Source of the DNA: Deltaproteobacteria bacterium
GTDB lineage: Bacteria > Desulfobacterota > Desulfobacteria > Desulfobacterales > ETH-SRB1
Assembly: GCA_030272815.1 (NCBI GenBank)
Contig: JAJSZT010000005.1
Location: 45,997 to 109,996 of the forward strand
DNA length: 64,000 nt
Reading direction: 5' to 3'
Part shown: piece by piece, positions 47,276 through 54,860 of the stretch
How the letters are laid out: each line of letters starts with the position of its first letter
Numbering within the stretch: the first letter of the stretch is position 1
The notes under the pieces: generated by a model
What the model was told of the DNA's origin: nothing
The model's input: the letters and a program-made list of their open reading frames with translations, nothing else
Database searches by the model: none
Position numbers and translations under genes: made by a program

Positions 47276-47415
47276 TTACGGGAAAGCCTTCAAAAGCTTT
47301 GTTGATTCCAATTTCTCGGCATTTGCAAATTCAGCAACTTCGTAAAGCCCTCTCTTAATGTCCGGAGAGAATAACTTTCTCAAAGACATAAAATTCTCTT
47401 CGTCAATTTCATAAA

Positions 47416-47492
47416 ATTAGCCACAAAAAAGCGCAAAAGACACAAAATTTCAAATTATTTTTCTTGTGATTTTTGTGCCTCTTTGCGGCTAG
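47416..47492. repeat. Inverted word repeat (GCCGCAAAGAGGCACAAAAA)
   Basis: TAGCCACAAAAAAGCGCAAAA (left) faces TTTTTGTGCCTCTTTGCGGC (right) in reverse complement orientation. The right end contains the TAG stop codon of the TumE-like gene. A related word lies at 49995-50018. Confidence 0.7.
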
Positions 47493-47836
47493 ATCTTTCT
47501 TTGAATGACTCTCATAACCTCTTCCAAACAAGTCTCCGCAGATGGTTGCATATTTTTTTGCCGACCTATATGTTTGTGGTGTGGAAAGTTGTTCAATTGT
47601 GTATGATGCGGCGCATTATCACAGCCAACCTTCAGTTCATTGGTAGGATTGAGCCAATAGTAACTATATCGTTTAAGAATCTTTCCGGCCCATTGTTCAG
47701 TAACGCGCAGGTTAGTGCCATCCTTTAGATGCAAAACCACTCGCAATGTTTCTCCATCAATCTCAACAGGAACGATGCGCTCAACCGTTGCATCGAATTT
47801 TTCCTCTATCTCCAGTAAACGCTCAGAAGCCAACAT
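47489..47836 (-). CDS. TumE-family toxin-like protein (DUF6516)
   Basis: 115 residues. The block CDNAPHHTQL and NFPHHKHIG is the conserved signature of the TumE/DUF6516 group, with the PSAETCLEEVM tail. Members are toxins of small type II-like pairs. The gene lies 3 bases after the partner gene, so the pair is cotranscribed. The stop codon TAG is within a repeat end. Toxicity is inferred from the family. Confidence 0.72.
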   Translation of the reverse strand: MLASERLLEIEEKFDATVERIVPVEIDGETLRVVLHLKDGTNLRVTEQWAGKILKRYSYYWLNPTNELKVGCDNAPHHTQLNNFPHHKHIGRQKNMQPSAETCLEEVMRVIQRKI

Positions 47837-47839
47837 AGT

Positions 47840-48166
47840 TTACCATTGAACTCCATAGGCGGCTATCGTCTCCAAGTCTATGACCTGCTTTCTTGCCTTT
47901 TCAAGCGCCTCCGTCCAGTGATGCCACATGATATAGTCTTCGTGCATTTCATGGTCAGCATCATCCGGCAATCCTTTTGTATCCAGCTCAGCCAGGGACA
48001 TACGGTACTTTTCCTCAAAGAATCGGACTTTGCTTTCAGCCAGAAAAAGCCGTTTCTTCCATTCAGAAAGACGTAATGCAACTCCATGGCTGATGACAGA
48101 TACCTTCTCTTCAGCTGGTAATGATGAAAATTTGCTTTCAATGCTCTCATTTGCGACAGTTCGCAT
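47840..48166 (-). CDS. Antitoxin-like partner of the TumE-family protein
   Basis: 108 residues, mostly helical and charged (LSEWKKRLFLAESKVRFFEEKY, ADHEMHEDYIMWHHWTEALEK shortened). No DNA-binding motif is obvious. I chose the ATG at 48166 (MRTVANES) because GGGAGG lies 9 bases upstream; an ATG at 48196 would add ten residues without a site. Its position directly before the toxin-like gene is typical of antitoxins. Confidence 0.6.
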   Translation of the reverse strand: MRTVANESIESKFSSLPAEEKVSVISHGVALRLSEWKKRLFLAESKVRFFEEKYRMSLAELDTKGLPDDADHEMHEDYIMWHHWTEALEKARKQVIDLETIAAYGVQW

Positions 48167-48301
48167 ATTAAAAACCTCCCATTGCAAAACGTTCATTATT
48201 CAATGACCATTTTTGTCCGGCAGACAAATGTCCGCGTGTGTCTGTGGCTAAATCTTATCCCAAACTCGCTACACAATAAATCACCTTTTACCCGATGGCT
48301 C

Positions 48302-48447
48302 TCAACAAATCCATTCAATATCTCTTCCCGCTGCTCTTTGATAAAAGAATTTTTCCACATCCTTGTCTAAATAAACAGGGATCTCCAGTTCGTCTATCGA
48401 GCGATATTTCCCTGCTCTGCCGTTGAAAAATCATATTCCGCCTTCAT
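48302..48447 (-). pseudogene. Frameshifted antitoxin remnant
   Basis: The minus strand starts MKAEYDFSTAEQG, then shifts by one base into YRSIDELEIPVYLDKDVEKF and ends at 48302. The opening and the EIPVYLD pattern match small antitoxins of the MxxEYDFSxxxRGK type. A one-base deletion in a short A run breaks the frame. The rest of 48197-48301 has only a TAGCCACAGACACACGC word. Confidence 0.5.
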
Positions 48448-48463
48448 AAGATCACCATCCACA

Positions 48464-48542
48464 GGTTTCACAGATCAAAAAACGTTATATTTATCCACGA
48501 TTTTCACTAATTATATCCACAGATTACGCAGATTATCGCAGA
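48464..48542. repeat. CAGATT word-repeat block B (3' side of a GxxExxY remnant)
   Basis: On the plus strand CCACAGGTTTCACAGATC, TTATCCACGATTTTCAC and CCACAGATTACGCAGATT follow each other. On the minus strand it starts just after the stop codon of the GxxExxY remnant (TAT-TAA-TCTGCG). It is inverted relative to the words at 48728-48775. Confidence 0.75.
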
Positions 48543-48717
48543 TTAATATCCGAATACCAAACGTTTATGCTCAAGTGACTTTGATCCAAAGTTTATCAAC
48601 AGACCGACCTTCAGCTCAGTTGCTTTAAGATATTGCCTGTTCGAGAAAACCACATCCCAGCTCCTTATGTACCTCTAAGGCCACGCCTATAATCTTGTAC
48701 GTTCTTTGTTTTTCATT
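48543..48717 (-). pseudogene. GxxExxY-family remnant 1 (internal deletion)
   Basis: The minus strand reads TYKIIGVALEVHKELGCGFL then EQ, the N-terminal part of a GxxExxY protein up to its motif, and then in another frame QYLKATELKVGLLINFGSKS and LEHKRLVFGY-stop, its C-terminal part. About 55-60 residues between, which carry the D..ExK nuclease-like core, are missing. Upstream and downstream word repeats (CCGCAGATTACGCAGATT and its complement) bracket it in inverted orientation. Confidence 0.75.
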
Positions 48718-48727
48718 ATTTAATCTA

Positions 48728-48775
48728 CGTCAATCTGCGTAATCTGCGGATCATTTTTGCCCCTAAATCTGCGCC
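48728..48775. repeat. CAGATT word-repeat block C (5' side of GxxExxY remnant 1)
   Basis: The plus strand has AATCTGCGTAATCTGCGG followed by TAAATCTGCGCC. Relative to block B these words are in reverse complement, so they form long, imperfect terminal inverted repeats around the remnant. Confidence 0.75.
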
Positions 48776-48817
48776 TGCCCCACTTGCTTTGTGAAATTTC
48801 GAAGAACCTGTTTCACT

Positions 48818-48865
48818 GGGGTAGCTCCAGAAGACGGTACAGGGGTAACTCCAGAAGATGGTATA
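48818..48865. repeat. Two tandem copies of a 24-bp unit
   Basis: GGGGTAGCTCCAGAAGACGG.. is followed directly by GGGGTAACTCCAGAAGATGG.., with four differences in 24 bases. It lies just beyond the 3' end of the DUF3368 gene. Confidence 0.7.
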
Positions 48866-48880
48866 GGGGGGTTGGTTGGT

Positions 48881-49390
48881 TTAATCGCCGGATAACTCCC
48901 TGGCCTTGCGAACAGCTTTTAGATAAACTTCTTCTTTGAGATAGAATCCAGACTGAACAATATCCTCGAGGGCAGACAGAAATTGATCAAAGTTAAGTAA
49001 GTTATTTTTGACAGCCTTCAAGATCAACCACAGAGTGCCGACAGGTTTGAGGTCTGCCATTTCAGAAGCAGCTCTGGCCTTGGCGTCATCAATGAGCACC
49101 ACCTCAATCCCTTTTTCTTTGGATAGGGAGATAACCTCTGCCTCGCCAGGGTGGATTGTAATCTCAACAGGATAGATAATCTTGACACCTTGAACTATCA
49201 TCCACCCTTGTTTGATAGCTCTTTCAACACGATAAGCATCTTTTTCTCCCAGACGCTTGCCTTCAATGACTACTTCCAGGTAGACAGCTTCAGGGATAAA
49301 TACCTGCTTGACTATGCTCTGGAGAAGGCTCAGTTGATTTGCCTTAGCTAAATAGATGAGTGGCGTGGCGTTGGAAACGACCCTATCCAT
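48881..49390 (-). CDS. DUF3368 PIN-like toxin
   Basis: 169 residues. VVSNATPLIYLAKANQLSLL is the N-terminal motif of the DUF3368/PIN group, with HPGEAEVISLSKEKGIEVV and IDDAKARAASEMADLKPVGT later. Members are RNase-like toxins paired with UPF0175 proteins. Here the first acidic residue appears as Asn, which some DUF3368 proteins share; activity is uncertain. It overlaps the UPF0175 gene by 8 bases, so the pair is translationally coupled. Confidence 0.85.
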   Translation of the reverse strand: MDRVVSNATPLIYLAKANQLSLLQSIVKQVFIPEAVYLEVVIEGKRLGEKDAYRVERAIKQGWMIVQGVKIIYPVEITIHPGEAEVISLSKEKGIEVVLIDDAKARAASEMADLKPVGTLWLILKAVKNNLLNFDQFLSALEDIVQSGFYLKEEVYLKAVRKARELSGD

Positions 49391-49685
49391 TGAGCGCCCT
49401 CAAGTCCTTTTCGAATTCTTTCAAGTCATAGAAAGTATGGATGTGGGCGCGTTTTACTTCCCGAATCATTTCCCAGAGCGACAGATTACAGCGCTGAGCT
49501 GCCTCCCAGAGGGTTATTGTGCCGGTCTTATAGTCTTCCAGAGAATCACGTATAGTATGTTCTTTTAAGGCACAGAGAAAAAAGGAACGTAACAAGGCCG
49601 AACGGTCAATACCTTTTCGCGCGGCCATTTCATCGATTTTTTTAACATACCCATCGTCTAAACGCGTTGTTACGGTCTTAGCCAT
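49383..49685 (-). CDS. UPF0175 antitoxin
   Basis: About 100 residues. The start has a ribbon-helix-helix-like region (TVTTRLDDGYVKKIDEMAA), and the centre IDRSALLRSFF plus TITLWEAAQRCNLSLWEMI is typical of UPF0175. It would bind the DUF3368 toxin and its own promoter. I chose the ATG at 49685 as GCGAGG lies 7-8 bases upstream; a GTG at 49694 lies within that site. Confidence 0.85.
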   Translation of the reverse strand: MAKTVTTRLDDGYVKKIDEMAARKGIDRSALLRSFFLCALKEHTIRDSLEDYKTGTITLWEAAQRCNLSLWEMIREVKRAHIHTFYDLKEFEKDLRALNG

Positions 49686-49710
49686 GATGTTCACCTCGCC
49701 TCAACGTTCT

Positions 49711-49735
49711 GTATGTAATTGCATTAATTGCATAC
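49711..49735. promoter_or_regulatory. Candidate operator of the UPF0175/DUF3368 pair
   Basis: GTATGTAATT and AATTGCATAC form a 25-base palindrome with one arm mismatch and a 5-base centre, 26 bases upstream of the antitoxin ATG. The place and symmetry fit autorepression by a ribbon-helix-helix protein. The rest of the gap to 49880 shows nothing recognisable. Confidence 0.4.
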
Positions 49736-49880
49736 AGGCTACCCGCCATCCCCTGATAAGTCAAGTGAAAAAACTTCCTTCTACCAATCTAATCATCCAT
49801 CCGTCCAGCTTTTAACATCTATACCAAAGCAACCAATAAAGCAATGTCCCCTCATTTGTCCCTTAACCATAGGTTCTCAT

Positions 49881-49976
49881 CTAATATTGGTATTTATTAT
49901 AGTCGACAATAGCAATCAGATTGTTGAGTTTATGATGAGCGGCAAATAAAACAGCTTCCCAGTTCGATCCTTCATC
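49881..49976 (-). pseudogene. Transketolase N-terminal remnant
   Basis: The minus strand encodes DEGSNWEAVLFAAHHKLNNL then IAIVDYNKYQY and a stop. This is the thiamine-diphosphate binding stretch of transketolase subunit A (ECDEGSxWEA, HHKLDNLxxIVDYN). An in-frame stop (TAA) directly precedes it, so only 31 codons remain. It lies just past the E1 beta gene, suggesting that ketose-modifying genes were once more complete here. Confidence 0.7.
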
Positions 49977-49994
49977 TTAAAATCCTTATCCCCC

Positions 49995-50022
49995 CATTCT
50001 TGCGCTTTTTTGCGGCTAATTA
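49995..50022. repeat. GCCGCAAAAAAGCGC word beside the E1 beta stop codon
   Basis: On the minus strand AAG-TAA-TTAGCCGCAAAAAAGCGCAAG follows the gene end directly. It is related to the inverted element at 47416-47492. Confidence 0.6.
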
Positions 50023-51015
50023 CTTATTCACCATTCCACGGATTGCCCGAACAATATCTTTGGTCGTTGGATAATATAGCTTCTCCAGAGCTGAACTGGC
50101 GGGCGCCGGAAGATCAGGTAATGTCACCCTGACAAATGGCGCTTTGAGAGAGTCAAAAGCCTCCTCAAAAACAAAAGCAGATATTTCTGCGGCCAGGCCA
50201 TAAGTCTTCCATCCAGAATCAGCCACAGCCAATCTACCGGTCTTTTTGACGGATTCCAACACAAGGTCTTTATCAAGAGGTTTAATTGTTCGAAGATCTA
50301 TTACTTCCACCTCGATATTTTCTTGGGCCAATTCTGCTGCGGCCTCCAATGCATGGCGCATAATAAATGATACCGCTACCAGAGTCACATCATTGCCTTC
50401 TCTACGGATTGCACCTTTTCCTATAGGAACTTCATATATCTCTTCAGGGACAACCCCTTCAGTGCTATGCAACCAGCGATCATCAATATATACTACAGGA
50501 TTATCATCTTTTATAGCCGAAATCATCAACCCTTTTGCATCATAAGGCGTTGAGGGCATCACGACTTTAAGCCCCGGAATATGACCCAAAATGGTATGGA
50601 GCGCCTGAGAATGCTGGGCAGCCTGTTCTCCGCCCCTGTTAATTATTCCCCAAAATACAATTGGCACGGACAATTTCCCACCATTCATGTAGTACCAGTT
50701 GGCGGCCTGGTTAATAATCGGGTCGAGCGCATACATCATAAAATCCATGCGGGGATGCACCACCACAGACCGCATTCCTGACATGGCAGCGCCAACCGCA
50801 GCGCCGGTCACCGCATTTTCAGAAACAGGGGTGTCAATGACCCTGTCCGGGCCGAACCGCTCCAGAAGCCCCCTGGCAGTATTACCGACATACCAGGGGC
50901 TTTTAACCCCCTGGCCGATTAAAAAAACAGATTCATCCTCTCCCATCATCTGATGAAAAGCTTCATTTGCCGCCAGACTGTATTGAAGTTTTCTATTATT
51001 TAAAGACATAGGCAT
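50020..51015 (-). CDS. Thiamine-dependent 2-oxoacid dehydrogenase-like E1, beta subunit
   Basis: 331 residues. RVIDTPVSENAVTGAAVGAAMSG (shortened here to its core VSENAVTGAA) and QAANWYYMNGGKLSVPIV are the TPP-activating Glu region and the interface of AcoB/PdhB proteins; EVIDLRTIKPLDKDLV begins the transketolase C-terminal domain. With the alpha subunit it would decarboxylate a 2-oxoacid. No E2 or E3 gene is near, so it may transfer a two-carbon unit or use another acceptor. Overlaps the alpha gene by 20 bases. Confidence 0.88.
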   Translation of the reverse strand: MPMSLNNRKLQYSLAANEAFHQMMGEDESVFLIGQGVKSPWYVGNTARGLLERFGPDRVIDTPVSENAVTGAAVGAAMSGMRSVVVHPRMDFMMYALDPIINQAANWYYMNGGKLSVPIVFWGIINRGGEQAAQHSQALHTILGHIPGLKVVMPSTPYDAKGLMISAIKDDNPVVYIDDRWLHSTEGVVPEEIYEVPIGKGAIRREGNDVTLVAVSFIMRHALEAAAELAQENIEVEVIDLRTIKPLDKDLVLESVKKTGRLAVADSGWKTYGLAAEISAFVFEEAFDSLKAPFVRVTLPDLPAPASSALEKLYYPTTKDIVRAIRGMVNK

Positions 51016-51976
51016 TCAACTCGCTTTCTTCGGGGTAAGAACTATTATCAGCAAAGACATGCGCCTCACGGACTTCTTGATCAATTTCCCTCTTTATTTC
51101 AGAAACCTCTGATTCACTCAATACATCGTTATCCAAAAGGTATCTTTCAAAATTGATAATCGGATCTTTCTTCTTCCACATATCAATTTCTTCTTGAGGT
51201 CGGATATCGGTATGCGTACCCTGAATGTTATCATCCGGTCCCACATGTCCCCGAAGCCGGTAGGTTATGGCTTCGATAAAAAAAGGCCCGCTTCCGTCCC
51301 TGCAGGCGGCCACAGCCTCTTTTGCCGTCTCAAAGACCTTCAGCACATTGTTTCCATCCACACGAACATTCGGTATATTAAAAGGCTTTGCTATATCGGC
51401 GATGTCACACTCAGGCCGGCATTCCGCAACAGGCATATGTGTTGCATAAAAATTGTTTTCACAAACAAAGATAATGGGCAGTTTCTTCAGAGATGCAAGG
51501 TTCATGCATTCAAACAAGACTCCCTCATTGGTTGCTCCATCGCCGAAAAAACTAACGGAAACCCGTTTTTCTCTACGTATATGAGATGCCAGCGCAGCGC
51601 CAACAGCCAGTGAAATCGTTCCCGCCACAATTGGAGCAGCGCCCATCATCCCATTTTCAGGATCGATCAAGTGCATGGAACCGCCTCTTCCTCTGGAACA
51701 ACCAGTCTCCTTTCCGTAAATTTCCGCAACCAGCACATCGATCCGGCCGCCTTTGGCAAGAAAGTGCCCATGAGAACGGTGGTTGCCAAAAATATAATCC
51801 GTTTCGTTCAAAGAAGCGCAAATCCCGGCAGCAACAGCCTCTTCACCGGAGCATAGATGAACCGGGCACCGAACATCTCCATTAAGAATCGGATCTACAA
51901 GACTTTCTTCACAAACCCGGATTCTTAACATTGTCCTGTATAACTGCCGCAAAAAATCTTTAGAATATTTTTTCAT
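50996..51976 (-). CDS. Thiamine-dependent 2-oxoacid dehydrogenase-like E1, alpha subunit
   Basis: About 326 residues. GRGGSMHLID and SFFGDGATNEGVLFECMNLA with ENNFYA form the TPP-binding GDG..N motif of AcoA/PdhA. Residues around FGNHRSHGHFLAKGG carry the active-site His. The start at 51976 (MKKYSK) is chosen, because an upstream ATG at 51991 lies inside a CAGATT-type repeat; GGAT is 6 bases before the chosen ATG. Its orphan state inside a glycan locus points to sugar modification or acetoin-like chemistry. Confidence 0.88.
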   Translation of the reverse strand: MKKYSKDFLRQLYRTMLRIRVCEESLVDPILNGDVRCPVHLCSGEEAVAAGICASLNETDYIFGNHRSHGHFLAKGGRIDVLVAEIYGKETGCSRGRGGSMHLIDPENGMMGAAPIVAGTISLAVGAALASHIRREKRVSVSFFGDGATNEGVLFECMNLASLKKLPIIFVCENNFYATHMPVAECRPECDIADIAKPFNIPNVRVDGNNVLKVFETAKEAVAACRDGSGPFFIEAITYRLRGHVGPDDNIQGTHTDIRPQEEIDMWKKKDPIINFERYLLDNDVLSESEVSEIKREIDQEVREAHVFADNSSYPEESELNAYVFK

Positions 51977-52075
51977 AAGATATCCATCCACAGATTAAAA
52001 AACATTAATTTATCCACGAATTTCACGAATTATCACCAATTATTGGATTGATTACGGGGAAGCCTTCAAGGGCTA
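51977..52075. repeat. CAGATT word-repeat block D with a copy of block A sequence
   Basis: TATCCATCCACAGATTAAAA leads to TTATCCACGAATTTCACG. Bases 52021-52073 match 47245-47299 with only a few changes, forming a direct repeat about 4.8 kb apart that brackets the toxin and E1 genes. Confidence 0.75.
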
Positions 52076-52095
52076 TAATTTTACAAAATATTTAC

Positions 52096-52365
52096 TCAAA
52101 CCCTTTCCTCTCTGCCTTTGATAATAGTATCTGCCAGATTCCCTTTTATTCCGCCAAGTTGTTGACGAACAGCATCCAGAGTTATCTCAGGGTCTGCGTC
52201 CGCTGTAATGAATTCTATCAATGGATTTCTTCTTAGACCTTTTTTCTCCTTCAATTTTAGAAATTCGATAAAATCCAGCACCTGTGAAACCTGTTCTTTA
52301 TTAAGCGTTTTAGACTTTTTGTATATCTCCTCTGATGGATTATCTCTTGGCAGTGTTGTTCCCAT
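52096..52365 (-). CDS. Small antitoxin-like protein (DUF2281-like)
   Basis: About 89 residues. NKEQVSQVLDFIEFLKLKEKK is a helix of the kind found in DUF2281 antitoxins, and TLDAVRQQLGGIKGNLADTI follows. AGGGGG lies 6 bases before the ATG at 52365, so that start is preferred over one at 52383. No toxin gene directly follows, so it may be a solitary antitoxin. Confidence 0.6.
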   Translation of the reverse strand: MGTTLPRDNPSEEIYKKSKTLNKEQVSQVLDFIEFLKLKEKKGLRRNPLIEFITADADPEITLDAVRQQLGGIKGNLADTIIKGREERV

Positions 52366-52382
52366 TTGAACCCCCTTTCCCA

Positions 52383-52450
52383 TTTAATTTATCCACGAAT
52401 TTCACGAAGTAGCACCAATTATATCCACAGATTACGCAAATTACCGCAGA
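52383..52450. repeat. CAGATT word-repeat block E (3' side of GxxExxY remnant 2)
   Basis: TTATCCACGAATTTCACGAAG then TCCACAGATTACGCAAATT and CCGCAGATT. On the minus strand it begins at the stop codon of the next remnant. Confidence 0.7.
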
Positions 52451-52537
52451 TTAATATCCGAATACCAAACGCTTATGCTCAAGTGACTTTGAACCAAAGT
52501 TTATCAACAGACCGACTTTCAGCTCAGTTGCTTTCAG
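52451..52537 (-). pseudogene. GxxExxY-family remnant 2 (C-terminus only)
   Basis: LKATELKVGLLINFGSKSLE and HKRLVFGY-stop are identical in protein to remnant 1 and nearly so in DNA, which means a recent common origin. Everything before LKAT is absent; unrelated DNA (PVKLIS frame) joins there. Confidence 0.7.
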
Positions 52538-52567
52538 GCTGATAAGTTTTACAGGGTGGTTCCTTTA

Positions 52568-52801
52568 TCAACCCAGGGCAATTACAGGCACTGAAATAAT
52601 CTCTTGGGGAACTAACGTATCTTCCTTCCGCATCATTTTCCCTATTTTTTCGGCCCATTTCCCCGGGATATATTGCTCTCCACATTGATGGCATTGGTTT
52701 ACAGGAATACTCTTAAAAATTATCAGGCTACCGTCCTTTTTTGTCATTCTAACAGAGCCGACTGTTTGAATAACCTCGCCCCCACACTCAAAGCACCTCA
52801 T
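52568..52801 (-). CDS. YgiT-type zinc-finger antitoxin
   Basis: 77 residues. Two CxxC pairs (C3/C6 and C37/C40) and the VNQCHQCGEQYI context are those of the YgiT/MqsA N-terminal zinc domain. Such proteins are antitoxins to DUF4258 or MqsR-like toxins. It overlaps the end of the DUF4258 gene by an ATGA (52798-52801), the normal arrangement of the pair. The C-terminal HTH of full MqsA is missing, as in short YgiT proteins. Confidence 0.85.
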   Translation of the reverse strand: MRCFECGGEVIQTVGSVRMTKKDGSLIIFKSIPVNQCHQCGEQYIPGKWAEKIGKMMRKEDTLVPQEIISVPVIALG

Positions 52802-53116
52802 TTAACTACCCTCCTCGTCTTTGGGTTAACCCATTCTGCCGGATCCGGTTCGTATACCGTAACTATCCATAGTATATCATAGGCCATACCACATAGCACA
52901 TAGCACATGAATATCTCTTCCAATCCGAGTCTTTCCACAAACAAGACAGCTATGCCCTCTCTTATCCTCTGGGTAATCCTCTATGATCTCTCCGTTCAGA
53001 AGCGCCTCTTTGACCTCAAGCGGATCAATTCCTCGAATAGAAGCTCTTTCCACTGCATGAAGTTTGAGCTGATAATTTCCCTTTTCTACCTGTTCTTTGA
53101 TCCATTGCATCTTCAT
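52799..53116 (-). pseudogene. DUF4258 toxin gene, frameshifted
   Basis: The N-terminal part (KGNYQLKLHAVERASIRGID, RGHSCLVCGKTRIGRDIHV) is an ordinary DUF4258 (RelE-fold) toxin. After HVLCAMWYGL a stop appears, but the next frame continues YDILWIVTVYEPDPAEWVNP and KTRRVVK to the ATGA overlap with the zinc-finger gene. The break is in a CTATGTG repeat, consistent with slippage. The 79-codon product (52877-53116) lacks the conserved end, so the toxin is probably dead; a programmed shift is less likely. Confidence 0.8.
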
Positions 53117-53123
53117 CGATTTA

Positions 53124-54179
53124 TTATTTCTTCCTATCGTTTTTGCGTGGGTCTGTGGCTAATTTAACGGCTTTACGTCGTGATGCTATTAATCTGCGCA
53201 ATCTGCGCCCGCCTGTGCGTGACCGCACGCAGACAGGTAATCTGCGTTTTTTTGAAACTATTGAATCGATCAGTTCCATATCATCTTGATCCAAAGACCA
53301 TCCTATAGAACCAACATTTTCAGATACCTGCTTTTTGTTTTTTACTCCAGTAATTGCGGATGTTATATTGGGATTTTCAAGTACCCAACGGATAGCAACC
53401 TGTGCGGATGATTTCCCGTATTTTCTTCCTATTTCACTCAACTTTTCTGCAATCAAAATGTTCTTATTATATTGTGCTCCCTGAAAATCAGAGTCATTGA
53501 TCCGAGTATCATTTTCGCCGAATCGACTACCTTTATTATACTTTGCAGAAAGAACCCCACGACCGATAACACCATAAGCAAAAACACTCATATTCAGTTC
53601 TTCCGAAGAATATTTAATGATGTTTTCATTCTGTCGTTTGGACAGATTATATAGGCATTGATATGATTCAACCCTATGTATCTTAGATGCTCTGAGAAGC
53701 AAATCCTTTGAAAAATTGCAACAGCCGATATGAAGTATTTTCCCTGCATCTCGACATTTCAAAAGTGCTTCCATTACGTCTTCAATCGGAGTCTTCCCAT
53801 CATCCCAATGTATTTGATAGAAAGGTATGCAATCTATTTTTAAACGCCCCAGACTCCCCTCCATGGCCTCAACAAGCCGCTTAGTGCTGCAATCCTTGAA
53901 AGTTTTGCCATTTTGATTCCAGGCCACACCAAATTTAGTTGCTATAACCACTTTATACCTTTGCGGACCTAACGCTTTGCTTAATATCTCCTCAGAATGT
54001 CCAAACCCATAAACATCGGCAGTGTCAAAAAAATTAACACCCAGATCCAATGCTTCTTGTATTGCCCTGATTGATTCTCGATCATCAACATTGCCATAAC
54101 CATGGCCACCTATTGCCCAACAGCCGAAACCTATACGTGAAATCGTAAGATCGGTTAAGCCTAATTTTTTATATTCCAT
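53124..54179 (-). CDS. Aldo/keto reductase
   Basis: 351 residues. FDTADVYGFGHSE carries the catalytic Asp and Tyr, ATKFG the Lys and YQIHWDDG the His of the AKR tetrad; the barrel extends to about residue 310. It would reduce a keto sugar or aldehyde with NADPH. The last 40 residues (LPVCVRSRTGGRRLRRL onward) are basic and come from translated CAGATT-type repeat DNA (53150-53255), so the native C-terminus has been replaced. The gene overlaps the end of the sugar transferase gene by 19 bases. Confidence 0.87.
   Translation of the reverse strand: MEYKKLGLTDLTISRIGFGCWAIGGHGYGNVDDRESIRAIQEALDLGVNFFDTADVYGFGHSEEILSKALGPQRYKVVIATKFGVAWNQNGKTFKDCSTKRLVEAMEGSLGRLKIDCIPFYQIHWDDGKTPIEDVMEALLKCRDAGKILHIGCCNFSKDLLLRASKIHRVESYQCLYNLSKRQNENIIKYSSEELNMSVFAYGVIGRGVLSAKYNKGSRFGENDTRINDSDFQGAQYNKNILIAEKLSEIGRKYGKSSAQVAIRWVLENPNITSAITGVKNKKQVSENVGSIGWSLDQDDMELIDSIVSKKRRLPVCVRSRTGGRRLRRLIASRRKAVKLATDPRKNDRKK
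53185..53255. repeat. CAGATT word-repeat block F inside the reductase frame
   Basis: TAATCTGCGCAATCTGCGCC, a CCTGTGCG/CGCACGCAGACAGG inverted pair, then GGTAATCTGCG. It is within the C-terminal codons of the aldo/keto reductase. Confidence 0.7.
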
Positions 54180-54775
54180 TTTGACCTAATTTTGAGCATT
54201 TGAAAGAAAGTCATAGCAAGTATTTTCATGTCTATCCGGAATGAGTTTTCCTTAGCATATTTGATGCGCAGCCTGTTTTTTTCCGGTTCGATTTCACGCA
54301 AATACTTTTCATCTACATTCTCATCCCCCAAGATAGCATCCAGATTAATAAAATGAATTGAGGCGTAATCGGTCAACCCCGGCTTTACAGTCAAAATAAG
54401 CATTTCATCGCCCGAGTAGAGTTTAGTGTACTTTTCTACTTGAGGCCGAGGACCAACAAAACTCATATCACCAATCAAGATATTGATCAGTTGCGGGAAT
54501 TCATCGAGTTTGTATTTTCGAAGAAATTTTCCTACAGGAGTGAGCCGTGGGTCATTCAAGGCTGTGGATGGGCCGCCGATCTTTTCCGCATCAATCACCA
54601 TTGTGCGAAACTTGAATATCCTAAAAGGCTTGCCGCCCAAACCAGTGCGCCACCCGCGGTAAAAAACCGGCCCAGAAGAATCCAACCTTATGGCTATTGC
54701 AGTAATGGCAAAAAAGGGGAGTAAAAAAGGGAAAGCGATCAAACAAGTGGTAATATCAAAAAGCCTCTTTAACAT
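54161..54775 (-). CDS. Initiating sugar-phosphate transferase (PglC/WcaJ-type phosphoglycosyltransferase)
   Basis: 204 residues. MLKRLFDITTCLIAFPFLLP is the re-entrant membrane helix, then SSGPVFYRGWRTG, FRIFKFRTMV, DEFPQLINIL and GDMSFVGPRP, the core of monotopic phosphoglycosyl transferases. It moves a sugar-1-phosphate to undecaprenyl phosphate. The short form (about 200 residues) is the PglC type, without the WbaP/WcaJ N-domain. Cotranscribed with the reductase and methyltransferase genes. Confidence 0.93.
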   Translation of the reverse strand: MLKRLFDITTCLIAFPFLLPFFAITAIAIRLDSSGPVFYRGWRTGLGGKPFRIFKFRTMVIDAEKIGGPSTALNDPRLTPVGKFLRKYKLDEFPQLINILIGDMSFVGPRPQVEKYTKLYSGDEMLILTVKPGLTDYASIHFINLDAILGDENVDEKYLREIEPEKNRLRIKYAKENSFRIDMKILAMTFFQMLKIRSKWNIKN

Positions 54776-54860
54776 TCGGCATCAATTCCATTTCTCAAAA
54801 TACACAGGGCCGCATCACAATAAATTTTCTGGTATGTATATAATTGCATTTCTCATCAAC

